Origin: an uncultured Pelagibacteraceae bacterium
Lineage (GTDB): Bacteria; Pseudomonadota; Alphaproteobacteria; Pelagibacterales; Pelagibacteraceae
Direction: 5' to 3'
Assembly: GCA_902579105.1 (NCBI GenBank)
Contig: CACHFM010000005.1
Coordinates: 18,519-82,518, forward strand
DNA: 64,000 nucleotides
The translations under genes and the position numbers were made by a program. Below are positions 21,280-32,256 of the stretch, in pieces (positions within the stretch are counted from its first letter, which is position 1; the number at the start of each line of letters is the position of its first letter). The notes under the pieces were generated by a model, which saw only the letters and a program-made list of their open reading frames with translations, had not been told where the DNA came from and ran no database searches.

Positions 21280-22656
21280 TCTTTTCTGTACTTCTTCCTT
21301 ACCTAAAGAAATTAAAATATCATATAGTCCCGGGCCAAATTTAGATCCAGTTAAAATAACTCTTAAGGGTTGTCCTACACCCTTAAAATTAGTCTCATGT
21401 TTTTTTATTAAATTATTTATAATGGGCTCCAATATTTCTCTATTTAAACTATTTAAGGATAAAATTTCAGTTTTAAATTCTTGAATTATATTTCTTGCTT
21501 TATCGTCAATTAGTTTAAGATCATCTTTATTAAAATTTATTTCATCTTGAATTATATATTTTGCATTGTTGAATATATCTTCTAATGTTTTTGCTTTATT
21601 TTTTAAAAATGATAATGAATTTTTTATTTTTTTCACTTTTTCAGGTTTAATTTTTTCTTTATAAGTTTCACAATAAGCTACTAAACTTTGGTATAGTTCG
21701 TTTTCATCTATAGTTTTGATATAGTGTTCGTTCATTGATAAAATGCGGCTCATATCTAGCTTTGAAGGTGATTTTCCAATTCCTTTTAAATTAAAATATT
21801 TAATACTCTCATCAAGTGTGAATATTTCTTTATCTTTGTATGACCAGCCTAATCTTAGTAAATAATTTCTTAAAGCATCTGGCATAATTCCAATCTTTGA
21901 GTAGTCATCTAAAGTTGAAGCATTATCTCTTTTAGATAGCTTTTTTCCTTCTATTGTATGGATTAATGGTATGTGAGCGAAATTAGGTACCTCCCAGCCC
22001 ATGGCTATATAAATCTGAATTTGTTTAAAAGTATTTATTTTATGATCGTCACCTCTAATAATGTGAGTCATCCCCATTTGATGGTCATCTACTGTTGCTG
22101 AAAGGTTATAAGTTGGAGTATAATCATTTCTTAAGATTATAAAATCCTCAATAGTACTGTTATCAACCTCAACATCACCCTGCACCAGGTCTTTTAAAAT
22201 AGAATTTCCTTCAATTTTACTTTTAAATCTAATTACAGGTTTAATACCTTTTGGAATGTCTTTTTCATCTGCATCTCTCCATTTTCTATTATAGATATAA
22301 GGCAGCTTTTTTTGTCTAGCTCTTTTCTTTTGTTCTTCAATTTCATTACTAGAACAATAACATTTATATGCATTTCCATTTTTTAATAATTCATTTGCAA
22401 CTTTGATGTGATCATCAATTTTAGTTGATTGAATATATTCATCGCCATCATGTTCAATTCCTATCCATTTTAAAGAATTTATAATTTGGATTTTATACTC
22501 TTCTTTAGATCTCTCCTTATCAGTATCCTCAATTCTTAAGCGAAAAGTACCTTTTTGATTTTTTGAGTAAAGCCAATTAAATAACGCTGTTCTTACACCT
22601 CCAATATGAAGAGCTCCAGTGGGTGAGGGAGCAAAACGTGTTGCTACATTTGACAT
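21256..22656 (-). CDS. gltX: glutamyl-tRNA synthetase
   Basis: RFAPSPTGALHIGGVRTALFNW, KLSKRD motif. Confidence 0.95.
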   Translation of the reverse strand: MSNVATRFAPSPTGALHIGGVRTALFNWLYSKNQKGTFRLRIEDTDKERSKEEYKIQIINSLKWIGIEHDGDEYIQSTKIDDHIKVANELLKNGNAYKCYCSSNEIEEQKKRARQKKLPYIYNRKWRDADEKDIPKGIKPVIRFKSKIEGNSILKDLVQGDVEVDNSTIEDFIILRNDYTPTYNLSATVDDHQMGMTHIIRGDDHKINTFKQIQIYIAMGWEVPNFAHIPLIHTIEGKKLSKRDNASTLDDYSKIGIMPDALRNYLLRLGWSYKDKEIFTLDESIKYFNLKGIGKSPSKLDMSRILSMNEHYIKTIDENELYQSLVAYCETYKEKIKPEKVKKIKNSLSFLKNKAKTLEDIFNNAKYIIQDEINFNKDDLKLIDDKARNIIQEFKTEILSLNSLNREILEPIINNLIKKHETNFKGVGQPLRVILTGSKFGPGLYDILISLGKEEVQKRLGNEIIR

Positions 22657-22678
22657 CAGTGTTGTTTAGACTATTTTT

Positions 22679-23356
22679 TTAGAAGTTTCTATATAAAGAT
22701 ACTAAAACACCTTGAACTTTAACCCTATCAGGTCCAAAGATCTTTGTTTCATAGTTTCTATTAGCACTTTCTAGTGCTACGACTTTACCTTTTTTACGAA
22801 TTCTTTTAAGCATTGCTTCATGCTCATCAATTAAAGCTACTACTATTTTTCCGTTATCTGCTGTATCAGTTCTTTTAATAATTACAGTATCGCCTTCATT
22901 TATACCCGCTTCAATCATCGAGTCCCCTTGAACTTTTAAACCAAAATAATCTCCATTTTTTTCTAAGTTGCTAGGTAATGGTATTCTTGAGACTTCATTT
23001 TGAATAGCTTCAACTGGAGTACCGGCCGCTATTTTTCCAAGAACTGGAACCTCTATATCACCTGAATTAATATTAACTTCGTCTAAACCACCTTTAATTA
23101 CACTTGGTGAGAAACTATTATAAATATCATTAGCAGATGCTGTTTCTGGTAATTTAATAACCTCTAAAGCTCTTGCTTTGTGAGCTAATCTTTTAATAAA
23201 TCCTCTTTCTTCTAATGCAGAAATTAATCTATGTATTCCCGACTTAGATTTTAAATTAAGAGATTGCTTCATTTCTTCATAAGAAGGAGAAACGCCAGAG
23301 CTTCTCAACTTCTTGTTGATAAATAAAAGTAGGTTTTTTTGTTTTTTAGTTAGCAT
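22679..23356 (-). CDS. lexA: LexA repressor
   Basis: N-terminal wHTH, VLGKIAAGTPVEA cleavage region, GDSMIEAGINEGD, catalytic Lys region. Confidence 0.96.
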   Translation of the reverse strand: MLTKKQKNLLLFINKKLRSSGVSPSYEEMKQSLNLKSKSGIHRLISALEERGFIKRLAHKARALEVIKLPETASANDIYNSFSPSVIKGGLDEVNINSGDIEVPVLGKIAAGTPVEAIQNEVSRIPLPSNLEKNGDYFGLKVQGDSMIEAGINEGDTVIIKRTDTADNGKIVVALIDEHEAMLKRIRKKGKVVALESANRNYETKIFGPDRVKVQGVLVSLYRNF

Positions 23357-23380
23357 AAGAACAAATATCGTACAAACAAT

Positions 23381-23395
23381 GTTCTATAAAAGTTC
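23381..23395. promoter_or_regulatory. LexA box, alphaproteobacterial GTTC-N7-GTTC type
   Basis: GTTCTATAAAAGTTC, 25 nt upstream of the lexA start codon. Confidence 0.85.
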
Positions 23396-23445
23396 TTATA
23401 AATAAACAATAGATAAAAAACTAAGTAAAATAAAGGTTTATTCGA

Positions 23446-24237
23446 CTATAAAATAGAAAAAATAGAATTTTTATCTAAATTTTTCAAAAGTGATTCACCA
23501 ATTAAAAATGTGTTGATTGAGGTTTTTTTATTTAACTCCAATAGCTCTTCTTTAGTTTTAATTCCACTTTCAGATATCAAAGGACCTCTGTGATTTTTTA
23601 CAACTTCATAAATATCATAGGTTGTATTTATATCAGTTTTAAGAGTTTTTAAATTTCTATTGTTTATTCCAATTAAAGCATCTTTAAAATTTAAAGCTTT
23701 TATTGCTTCATCAACAGTATGCACCTCAACTATAACAGACATATTATATTTTAATGCTTCCTCATATAATTCATTTGCAAGATCATCAGAAACTCCAGCT
23801 AGAATAATTAAAATCGCATCTGCACCATAACTTTTAGAAAGAGGTATTTGAAATTTATCTATAAAAAAATCCTTACATAGAATTGGTAAATTAATTTTAT
23901 CCTTTATTTTACTTATATGAATTAAATTTCCCAAAAAATAATCTTCTTCAGTTAAAACTGAAAGACATGTTGCTTTATTATTTAAATAAATTTGAGCAAT
24001 ATCTACTGGATTGTAGTTATCTATTAAAATACCTGCTGAGGGACTTGCTTTTTTAATTTCAGCAATAATTGAGGTTTTGTCATTTTTTATATTATTTTCA
24101 ATTTTCTCTTTAAAGTTAATATATGTATTATTTTTTTTAATTAGCTCGTCCAAAACTTTAAGATCTAAAGATTTTTTTAATTTGTCAATTTTCTCTATTT
24201 TTTTTTTGATTATATTTTGAAGTATATTTTCAGACAT
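23446..24237 (-). CDS. trpC: indole-3-glycerol phosphate synthase
   Basis: IIAEIKKASPSAGIL, CKDFFIDKFQI, IGINNRNLKTLKTD. Confidence 0.95.
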   Translation of the reverse strand: MSENILQNIIKKKIEKIDKLKKSLDLKVLDELIKKNNTYINFKEKIENNIKNDKTSIIAEIKKASPSAGILIDNYNPVDIAQIYLNNKATCLSVLTEEDYFLGNLIHISKIKDKINLPILCKDFFIDKFQIPLSKSYGADAILIILAGVSDDLANELYEEALKYNMSVIVEVHTVDEAIKALNFKDALIGINNRNLKTLKTDINTTYDIYEVVKNHRGPLISESGIKTKEELLELNKKTSINTFLIGESLLKNLDKNSIFSIL

Positions 24238-25222
24238 TTTGTATTTTTTCTAGGTGAGAAAAAGCTTTCCCAGAAAGGATAAATTCTCTTGCATGATTAT
24301 AAGCTTCTGGAAATTCAGAAAATTTTTCTGCAACAATTAAACCAGCTGCTGCATTCAAACAAGTTGCTTTTGAAAAATCATTATCTTTACCTTTAAAAAT
24401 TTCAATTATCTTATCAGCATTAAAATTAGCATCATCACCAATTAAATTTTCAAATTTATCTGCATTAACATTAAAAGATTTTGGATCAATTATAATTTCA
24501 GATATTTTACCTTCTTTTAGTTGAATTACATTTGTTTTAGCATAAGGTGATATTTCATCTAAACCATCTTCACTGTTTAAAATCCACGCAAATTTAATAT
24601 TTAAATTTTTAAGTCCTTTAGCAAATATCATTAATAATTTTTTATCAAAAACTCCAACAACTTGCTTCTCAACCAATGCAGGATTACTTAATGGTCCGAT
24701 CATATTAAAAATAGTTCTTTTACCAATTTTTTTTCTTACTGGTCCAACAAATCTCATTGCACTATGATAATTTGGAGCAAACATAAAACCAAAGTTATTG
24801 ATATTGATTTCTCTTTCTATGTCTTTTGGTTCATGATCTATTTTAATTCTAAGAGCCTCAAGGACATCTCCAGAACCACATTTTGATGATACTGCTTTAT
24901 TGCCATGTTTAGCTACTTTTGTACCCATACTAGCTAGAAGTAAAGCTGAAGCTGTAGAAATATTTAAAGTATTCATACCATCTCCACCAGTTCCGCAGGT
25001 ATCTATACAGCCAGTAATATTTACTCTTTTTGATTTTTCTCTAAGAACATAAACACCACCAGCAATTTCATCTGAAACTTCACCTTTTTCAGAGAGTAGA
25101 GTTAAAAAATCAAAAATTTCTTCTTCATTAGCTTTACCAGACATTATTAATTCAAAAGCAGATTTGCTTTCTTCAAAAGCTAAATTTTCCTTTTTTTTTA
25201 ATTTCTCTAAAATCTGTTCCAT
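24230..25222 (-). CDS. trpD: anthranilate phosphoribosyltransferase
   Basis: CGTGGDGMNTLNIST, KHGNKAVSSKCGSGD. Confidence 0.95.
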   Translation of the reverse strand: MEQILEKLKKKENLAFEESKSAFELIMSGKANEEEIFDFLTLLSEKGEVSDEIAGGVYVLREKSKRVNITGCIDTCGTGGDGMNTLNISTASALLLASMGTKVAKHGNKAVSSKCGSGDVLEALRIKIDHEPKDIEREININNFGFMFAPNYHSAMRFVGPVRKKIGKRTIFNMIGPLSNPALVEKQVVGVFDKKLLMIFAKGLKNLNIKFAWILNSEDGLDEISPYAKTNVIQLKEGKISEIIIDPKSFNVNADKFENLIGDDANFNADKIIEIFKGKDNDFSKATCLNAAAGLIVAEKFSEFPEAYNHAREFILSGKAFSHLEKIQNV

Positions 25223-25791
25223 TATTGATAATTTATAAAGTTTTTTAATATTTTCATTCCTAATTTAGTTTTAATACTTTCCGGATGGAATTGTACACCA
25301 TGAATATTATATTCTTTATGCTGAACACCCATTATTAATCCATCATTACTTTCTGCAGTAATTTTTAAATTTTTAGATAATGATTTCTTATCAATAATTA
25401 AGCTATGATATCTAGTAGCTTCAAATGTTCTTGGGAGATTTTTTAAAATTCCAATTTTATAAGATTTAATTTTACTTGTTTTTCCATGCATTAATTTTTT
25501 TGCTTGAATAATTTTTGAACCAAAAACTTGACCTATAATTTGATGGCCTAGGCATACCCCAAGAAAAGGAATATCTTTATGAAGAGTTTTTAAAATATTT
25601 AAACAATTTCCAGATTGATTTGGATTTCCTGGACCTGGTGAAATTACAATTTTATTATATTTTTTTTTTATTATTTCTTTTGAAGTAATTTTATTATTTC
25701 TTATTACATCGACTTTTACATTTAATGATGAAAGATAGTGATAAAGATTAAATGTAAAACTATCATAATTATCTATTAAAAGTATTTTCAT
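25222..25791 (-). CDS. trpG: anthranilate synthase component II (glutamine amidotransferase)
   Basis: LIDNYDSFTFNLYHYL, GVCLGHQ, HGVQFHPES. Confidence 0.95.
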   Translation of the reverse strand: MKILLIDNYDSFTFNLYHYLSSLNVKVDVIRNNKITSKEIIKKKYNKIVISPGPGNPNQSGNCLNILKTLHKDIPFLGVCLGHQIIGQVFGSKIIQAKKLMHGKTSKIKSYKIGILKNLPRTFEATRYHSLIIDKKSLSKNLKITAESNDGLIMGVQHKEYNIHGVQFHPESIKTKLGMKILKNFINYQ

Positions 25792-27251
25792 TATCTCAAA
25801 GCGTTAATTAAAGCTTTGGCTTTATTAACTGTTTCCTCATATTCCTTAATTGGTTTACTATCTGCTACAATTCCTGCACCAGCTTGAACATAAAATTTTT
25901 TATTTTTTGCAACAGCCGTTCTTAATGCAATACATGTATCAAATTCTCCATTTGCCGAAAAATATCCAATACCACCAGCGTACACTTTTCTTCTTGTTGA
26001 TTCTAATTCATCTATAATTTCCATAGCTCTAATTTTTGGTGCACCAGAAACGGTGCCAGCAGGAAAACCTGCTAACAATGACTTAAATTTTGAGATTTTT
26101 TTATTATATTCTCCTACAACATTGGAAACTATGTGCATAACATGAGAATACCGTTCAATAATAAAACTTTCTGTAACTTTGACTGAATTAATTTTAGAAA
26201 CTTTACCAGCATCGTTTCTACCCAAATCTAAGAGCATTAAATGTTCTGATAATTCTTTTTTATCTTTTAGCAAATCTTTTTCATAATAAAGGTCTTCTTT
26301 TTTTGTTTTTCCTCTTGGTCTTGTTCCAGCTATTGGTCTTACAGTTATTTTGTTGTCTCTTAATCTTACTAATATTTCAGGACTAGCCCCAACTATTTGA
26401 AAATCACTAAAATTAAAGAAAAACATAAAAGGAGAAGGATTTGTAATTCTTAATTTTTTATAAATATCGAGAGGATTTTTTGTCAATTTTGCCTCAAATC
26501 TTTGACTCAAGACAACTTGAAAAATATCACCTATTTTAATGTATTTTTTAGCTTTATTAACCATATTAAGAAATTTGTTTTTAGGTGTATTGGATTTAAC
26601 CTTAATATCTTTAACAACTTTAATTTTTGATTTACTTAAATTCTTTATAGAAGACTGAATTGTAAGTTTAAAAAGTTCAGATTTTATATCTTCAAATCTT
26701 TTTTGATAATTAGTAATTTTTTCATCATTAAAAATATTGATTATATAAAACATTTCTTTTTTTAAATTGTCATGAATTATAAGAGTTCTAGGTCTCATTA
26801 ATCTAACATCAGGTAAATTAAGATCGTTTTTGCAATTATTAGGTATTTTTTCAATATATCTAATAGAGTCATAAGAAAAATACCCAGAGATTAAAGAACA
26901 AATCTTTGGCAATGATTTTGGTGTTTCAAATTTAAAATCTTCAATAATTTTTTCTATTAATTGATCTGGATTATCTTTTAGTTTAATTCTTTTTTTGTTT
27001 TTTATTAAATATGAGTTTTTGTTATTAAATTCCCATATTTTATCAGGATTTCTGCCAAATATTGTATATCTACCTTTAATTTTACCTTTTTCAACCGATT
27101 CAAAGATAAAACTGTTTTTTTCAATTAAAAAATTATCAATTAGATTAATTACTTCATCATCATTTTTTACCTTTTTAGAGGCATAGATGATTTGATTTTT
27201 TTTGCTTCTATGTCGAAACTTAAAATCTTTGAAGCTTCGATTAATTATCAT
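25791..27251 (-). CDS. trpE: anthranilate synthase component I
   Basis: Chorismate-binding motifs RPIAGTRPRG, LLAGFPAGTVSGAPKIRAM, YAGGIGYF. Confidence 0.95.
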   Translation of the reverse strand: MIINRSFKDFKFRHRSKKNQIIYASKKVKNDDEVINLIDNFLIEKNSFIFESVEKGKIKGRYTIFGRNPDKIWEFNNKNSYLIKNKKRIKLKDNPDQLIEKIIEDFKFETPKSLPKICSLISGYFSYDSIRYIEKIPNNCKNDLNLPDVRLMRPRTLIIHDNLKKEMFYIINIFNDEKITNYQKRFEDIKSELFKLTIQSSIKNLSKSKIKVVKDIKVKSNTPKNKFLNMVNKAKKYIKIGDIFQVVLSQRFEAKLTKNPLDIYKKLRITNPSPFMFFFNFSDFQIVGASPEILVRLRDNKITVRPIAGTRPRGKTKKEDLYYEKDLLKDKKELSEHLMLLDLGRNDAGKVSKINSVKVTESFIIERYSHVMHIVSNVVGEYNKKISKFKSLLAGFPAGTVSGAPKIRAMEIIDELESTRRKVYAGGIGYFSANGEFDTCIALRTAVAKNKKFYVQAGAGIVADSKPIKEYEETVNKAKALINALR

Positions 27252-28669
27252 TTGAAATAATTTCTAACCCGTTCAATAGTTTTTTGATTTAATTGTACTT
27301 GATATTTATTGTTAAGTAATAGATCGTATGATTGAAGTATGGTTTTCCTATTGTTTGTATTGTGCTTATTAACAAAATTTAAGTAGTCTTTGTCTGTTAT
27401 ATCAAATATATTTTGTTTAGAATTGGCTAATTTAATAAGATAAATTCTATTTTCTTTATCACTGACCATTGTAAAAGAGTCGATAGGCAATGAGTAAATT
27501 AATTTAACAGAATTTTCTTCAAATCTTTCATGGTCATTAATAGATTTTAAAGTAAGATACTGAATACTATAACCACCCATTTCTTTAAATTTATTATTAT
27601 CAAATTCTTTTTTTTGAATTTTTTCCAATATACTTCTATTTTGATCAAATTTACCTTTTTGATAAACTAACTCACGAATTTCATCATTAATCGTTTGATC
27701 TGTTAAATCAGGTCCACGATCAAATTTGTTAGTAATAGAATAGAGTAAAAAATTATCTCCATTTTCAATAAGATCTATTTCTGAAGATCTTTTTGAATAA
27801 ATGATATCTTCATTTTCTTTTTTGTTTTTTGAAGGAGCATATTCCTTGATTTCAATGACTTTGATATTGATATCTTTAAGAATAACTTCAAAGCTAACAC
27901 CTTGTGAAATTTCATTTTCAATACTATCTATTTTATCAAAAAATTCTTGATTAAATTCATCTAATCCAATTAAATTTTTTGGATTTAAAGTAACATATTT
28001 AAAATCGATATATTCTCTTTTTAATTTATCTTTATTTTCCTCTAAAAAAGTCTGAATTTCCAAATTAGTATAATCATCTTTTTTCTTATACAAATTTTCC
28101 ATTTCAAAATATTCAAGGTCTAAAGATTTATTTTCATCTTCAAATTTTTTTTTAATTAAAAATTCTGGTGTTATTGTTCCAGCACCAATAATATCAAATA
28201 AATGTTTTTGAAGTTCTCGATTTTTTAATTTAAGTTCAAACATTGGAGCAGATATATTATTTGATAATAAAAATTTTTCATATTTAGTTCTTTGAAAAAC
28301 ATTATTTTCATCATGAAAATTTTTATTTTCTTTTATATTTTTTAATATAACCAATTCTGAAACTGAAAGATCAAAATCCTCGATTTCTAAATTAATTAAA
28401 GTTGTTGAGATGAGACCAGATAGCAATTCTTCAATTATATTGTTATCTAAATTTTCTTTAATTATTTCTTGTGTAATTCCACTTTCATTCAGATAGTTCA
28501 TGAAATCTTGTGTAGTTACATTAGTATTATTTATCTTTGCAATATTATTTTGATTGTTTGAGCTAAAACCACCTCCAAAACCTCCAAAACCGAAAGCAAT
28601 TACAATTATTAGAATTAAGATTAACCCACCTAGTTTTTTAAAACCAAAATTTTTTAAAGTTTCTATCAT
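27248..28669 (-). CDS. SurA/PpiD-like membrane-anchored peptidyl-prolyl isomerase/chaperone
   Basis: N-terminal single TM, SurA_N-like fold; precedes trpE. Start at MIETLKNFGF (28669) preferred over the upstream M at 28702. Confidence 0.7.
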   Translation of the reverse strand: MIETLKNFGFKKLGGLILILIIVIAFGFGGFGGGFSSNNQNNIAKINNTNVTTQDFMNYLNESGITQEIIKENLDNNIIEELLSGLISTTLINLEIEDFDLSVSELVILKNIKENKNFHDENNVFQRTKYEKFLLSNNISAPMFELKLKNRELQKHLFDIIGAGTITPEFLIKKKFEDENKSLDLEYFEMENLYKKKDDYTNLEIQTFLEENKDKLKREYIDFKYVTLNPKNLIGLDEFNQEFFDKIDSIENEISQGVSFEVILKDINIKVIEIKEYAPSKNKKENEDIIYSKRSSEIDLIENGDNFLLYSITNKFDRGPDLTDQTINDEIRELVYQKGKFDQNRSILEKIQKKEFDNNKFKEMGGYSIQYLTLKSINDHERFEENSVKLIYSLPIDSFTMVSDKENRIYLIKLANSKQNIFDITDKDYLNFVNKHNTNNRKTILQSYDLLLNNKYQVQLNQKTIERVRNYFK

Positions 28670-28725
28670 AGCGCTATTAATATATTGATCTGTAAAAAAC
28701 AAATCTATAGATTAAAAATTCAATT

Positions 28726-29463
28726 ATGACAAATAAATATATGTTTTTTATAGCTAATTGGAAAATGTTTGGTGATTTAAGGACTCTAAATTCATTAGAT
28801 AATGTAATTAAATTTTCAAAAACTAATAAAAATAAATTTAAATTAATTTATTGTCCTCCAAATACTCTTATACGACCTATGTCAAAAAGACTTAAAAATT
28901 CTAATTTAGAAGTCGGAGCTCAAAACTGTCATGAAAATGATGATTATGGAGCTTTTACAGGTCAAGTAAATTCGAGAATGTTAAAAAATGTTGGAGCTAA
29001 ATATGTAATCTTAGGTCATTCAGAAAATAGAAAAGCTGGCGAAAATGATAATTTGATTAATTTAAAAATTAAGAGTGCTATTAAAGTGGATTTGAAGGTA
29101 ATTTTTTGTGTTGGTGAAACTTTAAAAGAAAAAAAAAATAAAAAAACTACTCAAGTTTTAAAAAAGCAAATTGAAAAAGGGTTACAATCAATTAAAAATA
29201 AATCAAAAATAATTATAGCCTACGAACCTGTTTGGTCTATTGGCACTGGATTAATTCCAAAATCAGAAGATTTAATAAAATCTGTTTTATTTATTAGAAG
29301 TAGATTTGGAAGAAAATCTCCAAAAATTTTATATGGTGGGTCAGTTAACAGTGACAATATTAATCAATTAAAAAATATTAAGTCTATAGATGGTTTTTTG
29401 ATTGGTGGAGCTTCTCAAGATCCAAAAAAAATTATTGATATAATTAAAAAAACCTATATTTAA
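28726..29463 (+). CDS. tpiA: triosephosphate isomerase
   Basis: FIANWKMFG, YVILGHSENRK, IAYEPVWSIGTG. Confidence 0.96.
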   Translation: MTNKYMFFIANWKMFGDLRTLNSLDNVIKFSKTNKNKFKLIYCPPNTLIRPMSKRLKNSNLEVGAQNCHENDDYGAFTGQVNSRMLKNVGAKYVILGHSENRKAGENDNLINLKIKSAIKVDLKVIFCVGETLKEKKNKKTTQVLKKQIEKGLQSIKNKSKIIIAYEPVWSIGTGLIPKSEDLIKSVLFIRSRFGRKSPKILYGGSVNSDNINQLKNIKSIDGFLIGGASQDPKKIIDIIKKTYI

Positions 29464-29469
29464 GGCTCC

Positions 29470-29769
29470 ATGGAAAATGTACTATTAGTTCTAAACATCA
29501 TTATTGCTATTATTTTAGTTTTATTAATACTAATGCAAAAATCAGAAGGTGGAGCGTTGGGTATAGGAGTTTCACAAGAAAATTTTATGCTTTCTAGAAC
29601 TACTGGTAATTTTATGACAAAAGCAACTGCAATAGTTGCTGCGCTTTTTATTATTTGCAGTTTAGCCTTAACAATTTTATCAAGAAGTGAACTTACACCT
29701 ACTAGCTCAGTATTGGACACTATTGAGGAAAAAACTGAGGATACACCTTCAGTTCCTGAAAATAATTAA
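29470..29769 (+). CDS. secG: preprotein translocase subunit SecG
   Basis: Two TMs, LMQKSEGGALGIG, between tpiA and pyrG. Confidence 0.9.
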   Translation: MENVLLVLNIIIAIILVLLILMQKSEGGALGIGVSQENFMLSRTTGNFMTKATAIVAALFIICSLALTILSRSELTPTSSVLDTIEEKTEDTPSVPENN

Positions 29770-29815
29770 TTAAATTACTTTTCATTTCATTTTTTTTTAG
29801 CTATAAGATACTTCC

Positions 29816-31432
29816 ATGGCGCGATATATATTCGTTACTGGCGGCGTGGTTTCATCACTTGGAAAAGGTTTATCATCAGCTTCGTTGGGATATTTGTTAA
29901 GATCTCAAGGGTATAAAGTTAGATTAAGAAAAATGGATCCATATTTAAACGTTGATCCCGGAACAATGAGTCCATTTCAACATGGTGAAGTTTTTGTTAC
30001 AGATGATGGTGCTGAAACAGATTTAGATTTAGGTCATTATGAAAGATTTACAGATATATCTTCAAAACAATCAGACAATATAACAACCGGACGTATATAT
30101 AGTGATATAATTAAAAAAGAGAGAAGAGGGGGATATCTTGGCAAAACTGTTCAAGTGATACCTCACATTACTGACAGAATTAAAGAATTTATAAAAAAAG
30201 ATATTTCAAATGAAGATTTTGTAATATGTGAAATTGGAGGAACAGTAGGAGATATTGAAAGTTTACCTTTCGTTGAAGCTATCAGACAATTTTCAAATGA
30301 ACATGGAAAGTCAAAAACTCTGTTTATTCATTTAACCTTTGTTCCCTTTTTGAAATCATCAGATGAAATAAAAACAAAACCAACACAACATTCAGTGAAA
30401 GAATTGAGGAGCATCGGTATCCAACCTGATATAATTATCTGTAGATCACAACAGTCAATACCAATTGATCAAAGAAAAAAAATATCTTTATTTTGCAATG
30501 TTCCAATTGATAATGTGATTGAAACAGTTGATGTAAGAACGATTTATGAAGCACCTATTAGTTTTTTTAATCAAAAACTAGATAAACAAGTTTTAAAATA
30601 TTTTAAACTAAAGTCTAAAAAAAGAGCAAATTTGATTCCATGGAAGAAAATAACAAAAATTACTTTAAATACAAAAAAGTCAATCAGCATTGCAATTATA
30701 GGTAAATATGTAAATTTAAAGGATGCTTACAAATCTTTAGATGAAGCTTTAACACATGGTGGAATATCTAATAAAGTTAAAGTTAATTTAGTAAGGATAG
30801 AGTCAGATAAATTAAAAACTAATCAAATAAGAAAAAAGCTTAAGAATGTTTCAGGCTTATTGATCCCAGGAGGATTTGGTAAGAGGGGAACTGAAGGTAA
30901 AATTTCTGCAATTAAATATGCAAGAGAAAATAAAATACCGTTTCTTGGTATTTGTTTTGGTATGCAGATGGCAATTATTGAATTTGCAAGAAATAAATTA
31001 AAAATTAAAAAAGCTGGATCAAGCGAATTAGATAAGAATTGTTATCCTGTTATAGGATTAATTAATGAATGGGATAAAAATGGAAAAATCATTAAAGGAA
31101 CAGATAAAAATTTGGGTGGAACGATGAGATTAGGCTTATATGAGGCTAAATTAAGAAATAATTCTGCCATAAAAAAAATTTATAAATCTAACTCAATCAA
31201 AGAAAGACATAGGCACAGGTATGAAGTTAACAACAATCTTAAAAATGAATTTGAAAAAAAAGGATTAATTTTTTCAGGAATGTCACCAGATAATAAATTA
31301 CCGGAGATAATAGAACTTAAAAATCATCCATGGTTCATAGGAGTTCAATTTCATCCTGAATTTAAATCTAGACCTTTATCTCCTCATCCTTTATTCTCTT
31401 CATTTATCAAAGCAGCAAAAAACCGTAAATGA
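29816..31432 (+). CDS. pyrG: CTP synthase
   Basis: [40 protein letters not shown]. Confidence 0.98.
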   Translation: MARYIFVTGGVVSSLGKGLSSASLGYLLRSQGYKVRLRKMDPYLNVDPGTMSPFQHGEVFVTDDGAETDLDLGHYERFTDISSKQSDNITTGRIYSDIIKKERRGGYLGKTVQVIPHITDRIKEFIKKDISNEDFVICEIGGTVGDIESLPFVEAIRQFSNEHGKSKTLFIHLTFVPFLKSSDEIKTKPTQHSVKELRSIGIQPDIIICRSQQSIPIDQRKKISLFCNVPIDNVIETVDVRTIYEAPISFFNQKLDKQVLKYFKLKSKKRANLIPWKKITKITLNTKKSISIAIIGKYVNLKDAYKSLDEALTHGGISNKVKVNLVRIESDKLKTNQIRKKLKNVSGLLIPGGFGKRGTEGKISAIKYARENKIPFLGICFGMQMAIIEFARNKLKIKKAGSSELDKNCYPVIGLINEWDKNGKIIKGTDKNLGGTMRLGLYEAKLRNNSAIKKIYKSNSIKERHRHRYEVNNNLKNEFEKKGLIFSGMSPDNKLPEIIELKNHPWFIGVQFHPEFKSRPLSPHPLFSSFIKAAKNRK

Positions 31433-32256
31433 ATAATTTTAAAGTTAATTGTGAAAATATAGAAATTTCAAACGATAATAAGATATGTATTATCGCTGGG
31501 CCTTGTCAGCTAGAAACTGAGCAACATGCTATGGATATGGCTGGAAAAATAAAAGAAATTACAAAAAAATTTGGTCTTGATTTTATTTATAAAACTTCTT
31601 TTGACAAAGCTAATCGAACAAGCCTTAAAGGAAAAAGAGGAGCGGGGCTTGATACTTCACTGCCAGTATTTGATAAAATTAAAAAAGAATTGAATATTCC
31701 AATTTTAACTGACATTCATAATATCGAGCAATGCTCAATTATTGCTGATCATGTCGATGTAATACAAATTCCAGCATTTTTATGTAGACAAACAGATTTA
31801 TTAATCGCAGCTGCAAAAACTAATAAAATTATAAATGTAAAAAAAGGTCAATTTTTAGCTCCATGGGATATGGTTAATGTCACTAAAAAAATTTCAGACT
31901 CTGGTAACAAAAACATTTTAGTAACTGAAAGAGGTGCAAGTTTTGGATATAATACTTTAGTATCTGATATGAGATCTTTGCCGATCATGGCAAAAAATGG
32001 TTATCCAGTAATTTTTGATGCCACACATTCTGTTCAACAACCAGGAGGTCAAGGCGAGTCATCTGGTGGACAAAGAGAATTTGTTGAATATTTAGCAAGA
32101 GCAGCTGTTGCTGTAGGTGTTGCCGGTGTTTTCATTGAAACTCATCAAGATCCAGATAACGCTCCTTCTGATGGCCCTAACATGATTCCATTAGATAAAT
32201 TAGAACATTTATTAAAACAGTTAACTGAGATAGATAGTTTAATTAAAAAAAAGTGA
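31429..32256 (+). CDS. kdsA: 3-deoxy-8-phosphooctulonate synthase
   Basis: [30 protein letters not shown]. Confidence 0.96.
   Translation: MNNFKVNCENIEISNDNKICIIAGPCQLETEQHAMDMAGKIKEITKKFGLDFIYKTSFDKANRTSLKGKRGAGLDTSLPVFDKIKKELNIPILTDIHNIEQCSIIADHVDVIQIPAFLCRQTDLLIAAAKTNKIINVKKGQFLAPWDMVNVTKKISDSGNKNILVTERGASFGYNTLVSDMRSLPIMAKNGYPVIFDATHSVQQPGGQGESSGGQREFVEYLARAAVAVGVAGVFIETHQDPDNAPSDGPNMIPLDKLEHLLKQLTEIDSLIKKK

Noticed and set aside
21239-21484. Plus-strand ORF 81 aa opposite gltX
   Set aside because: Antisense to gltX and lpxB end; no independent support
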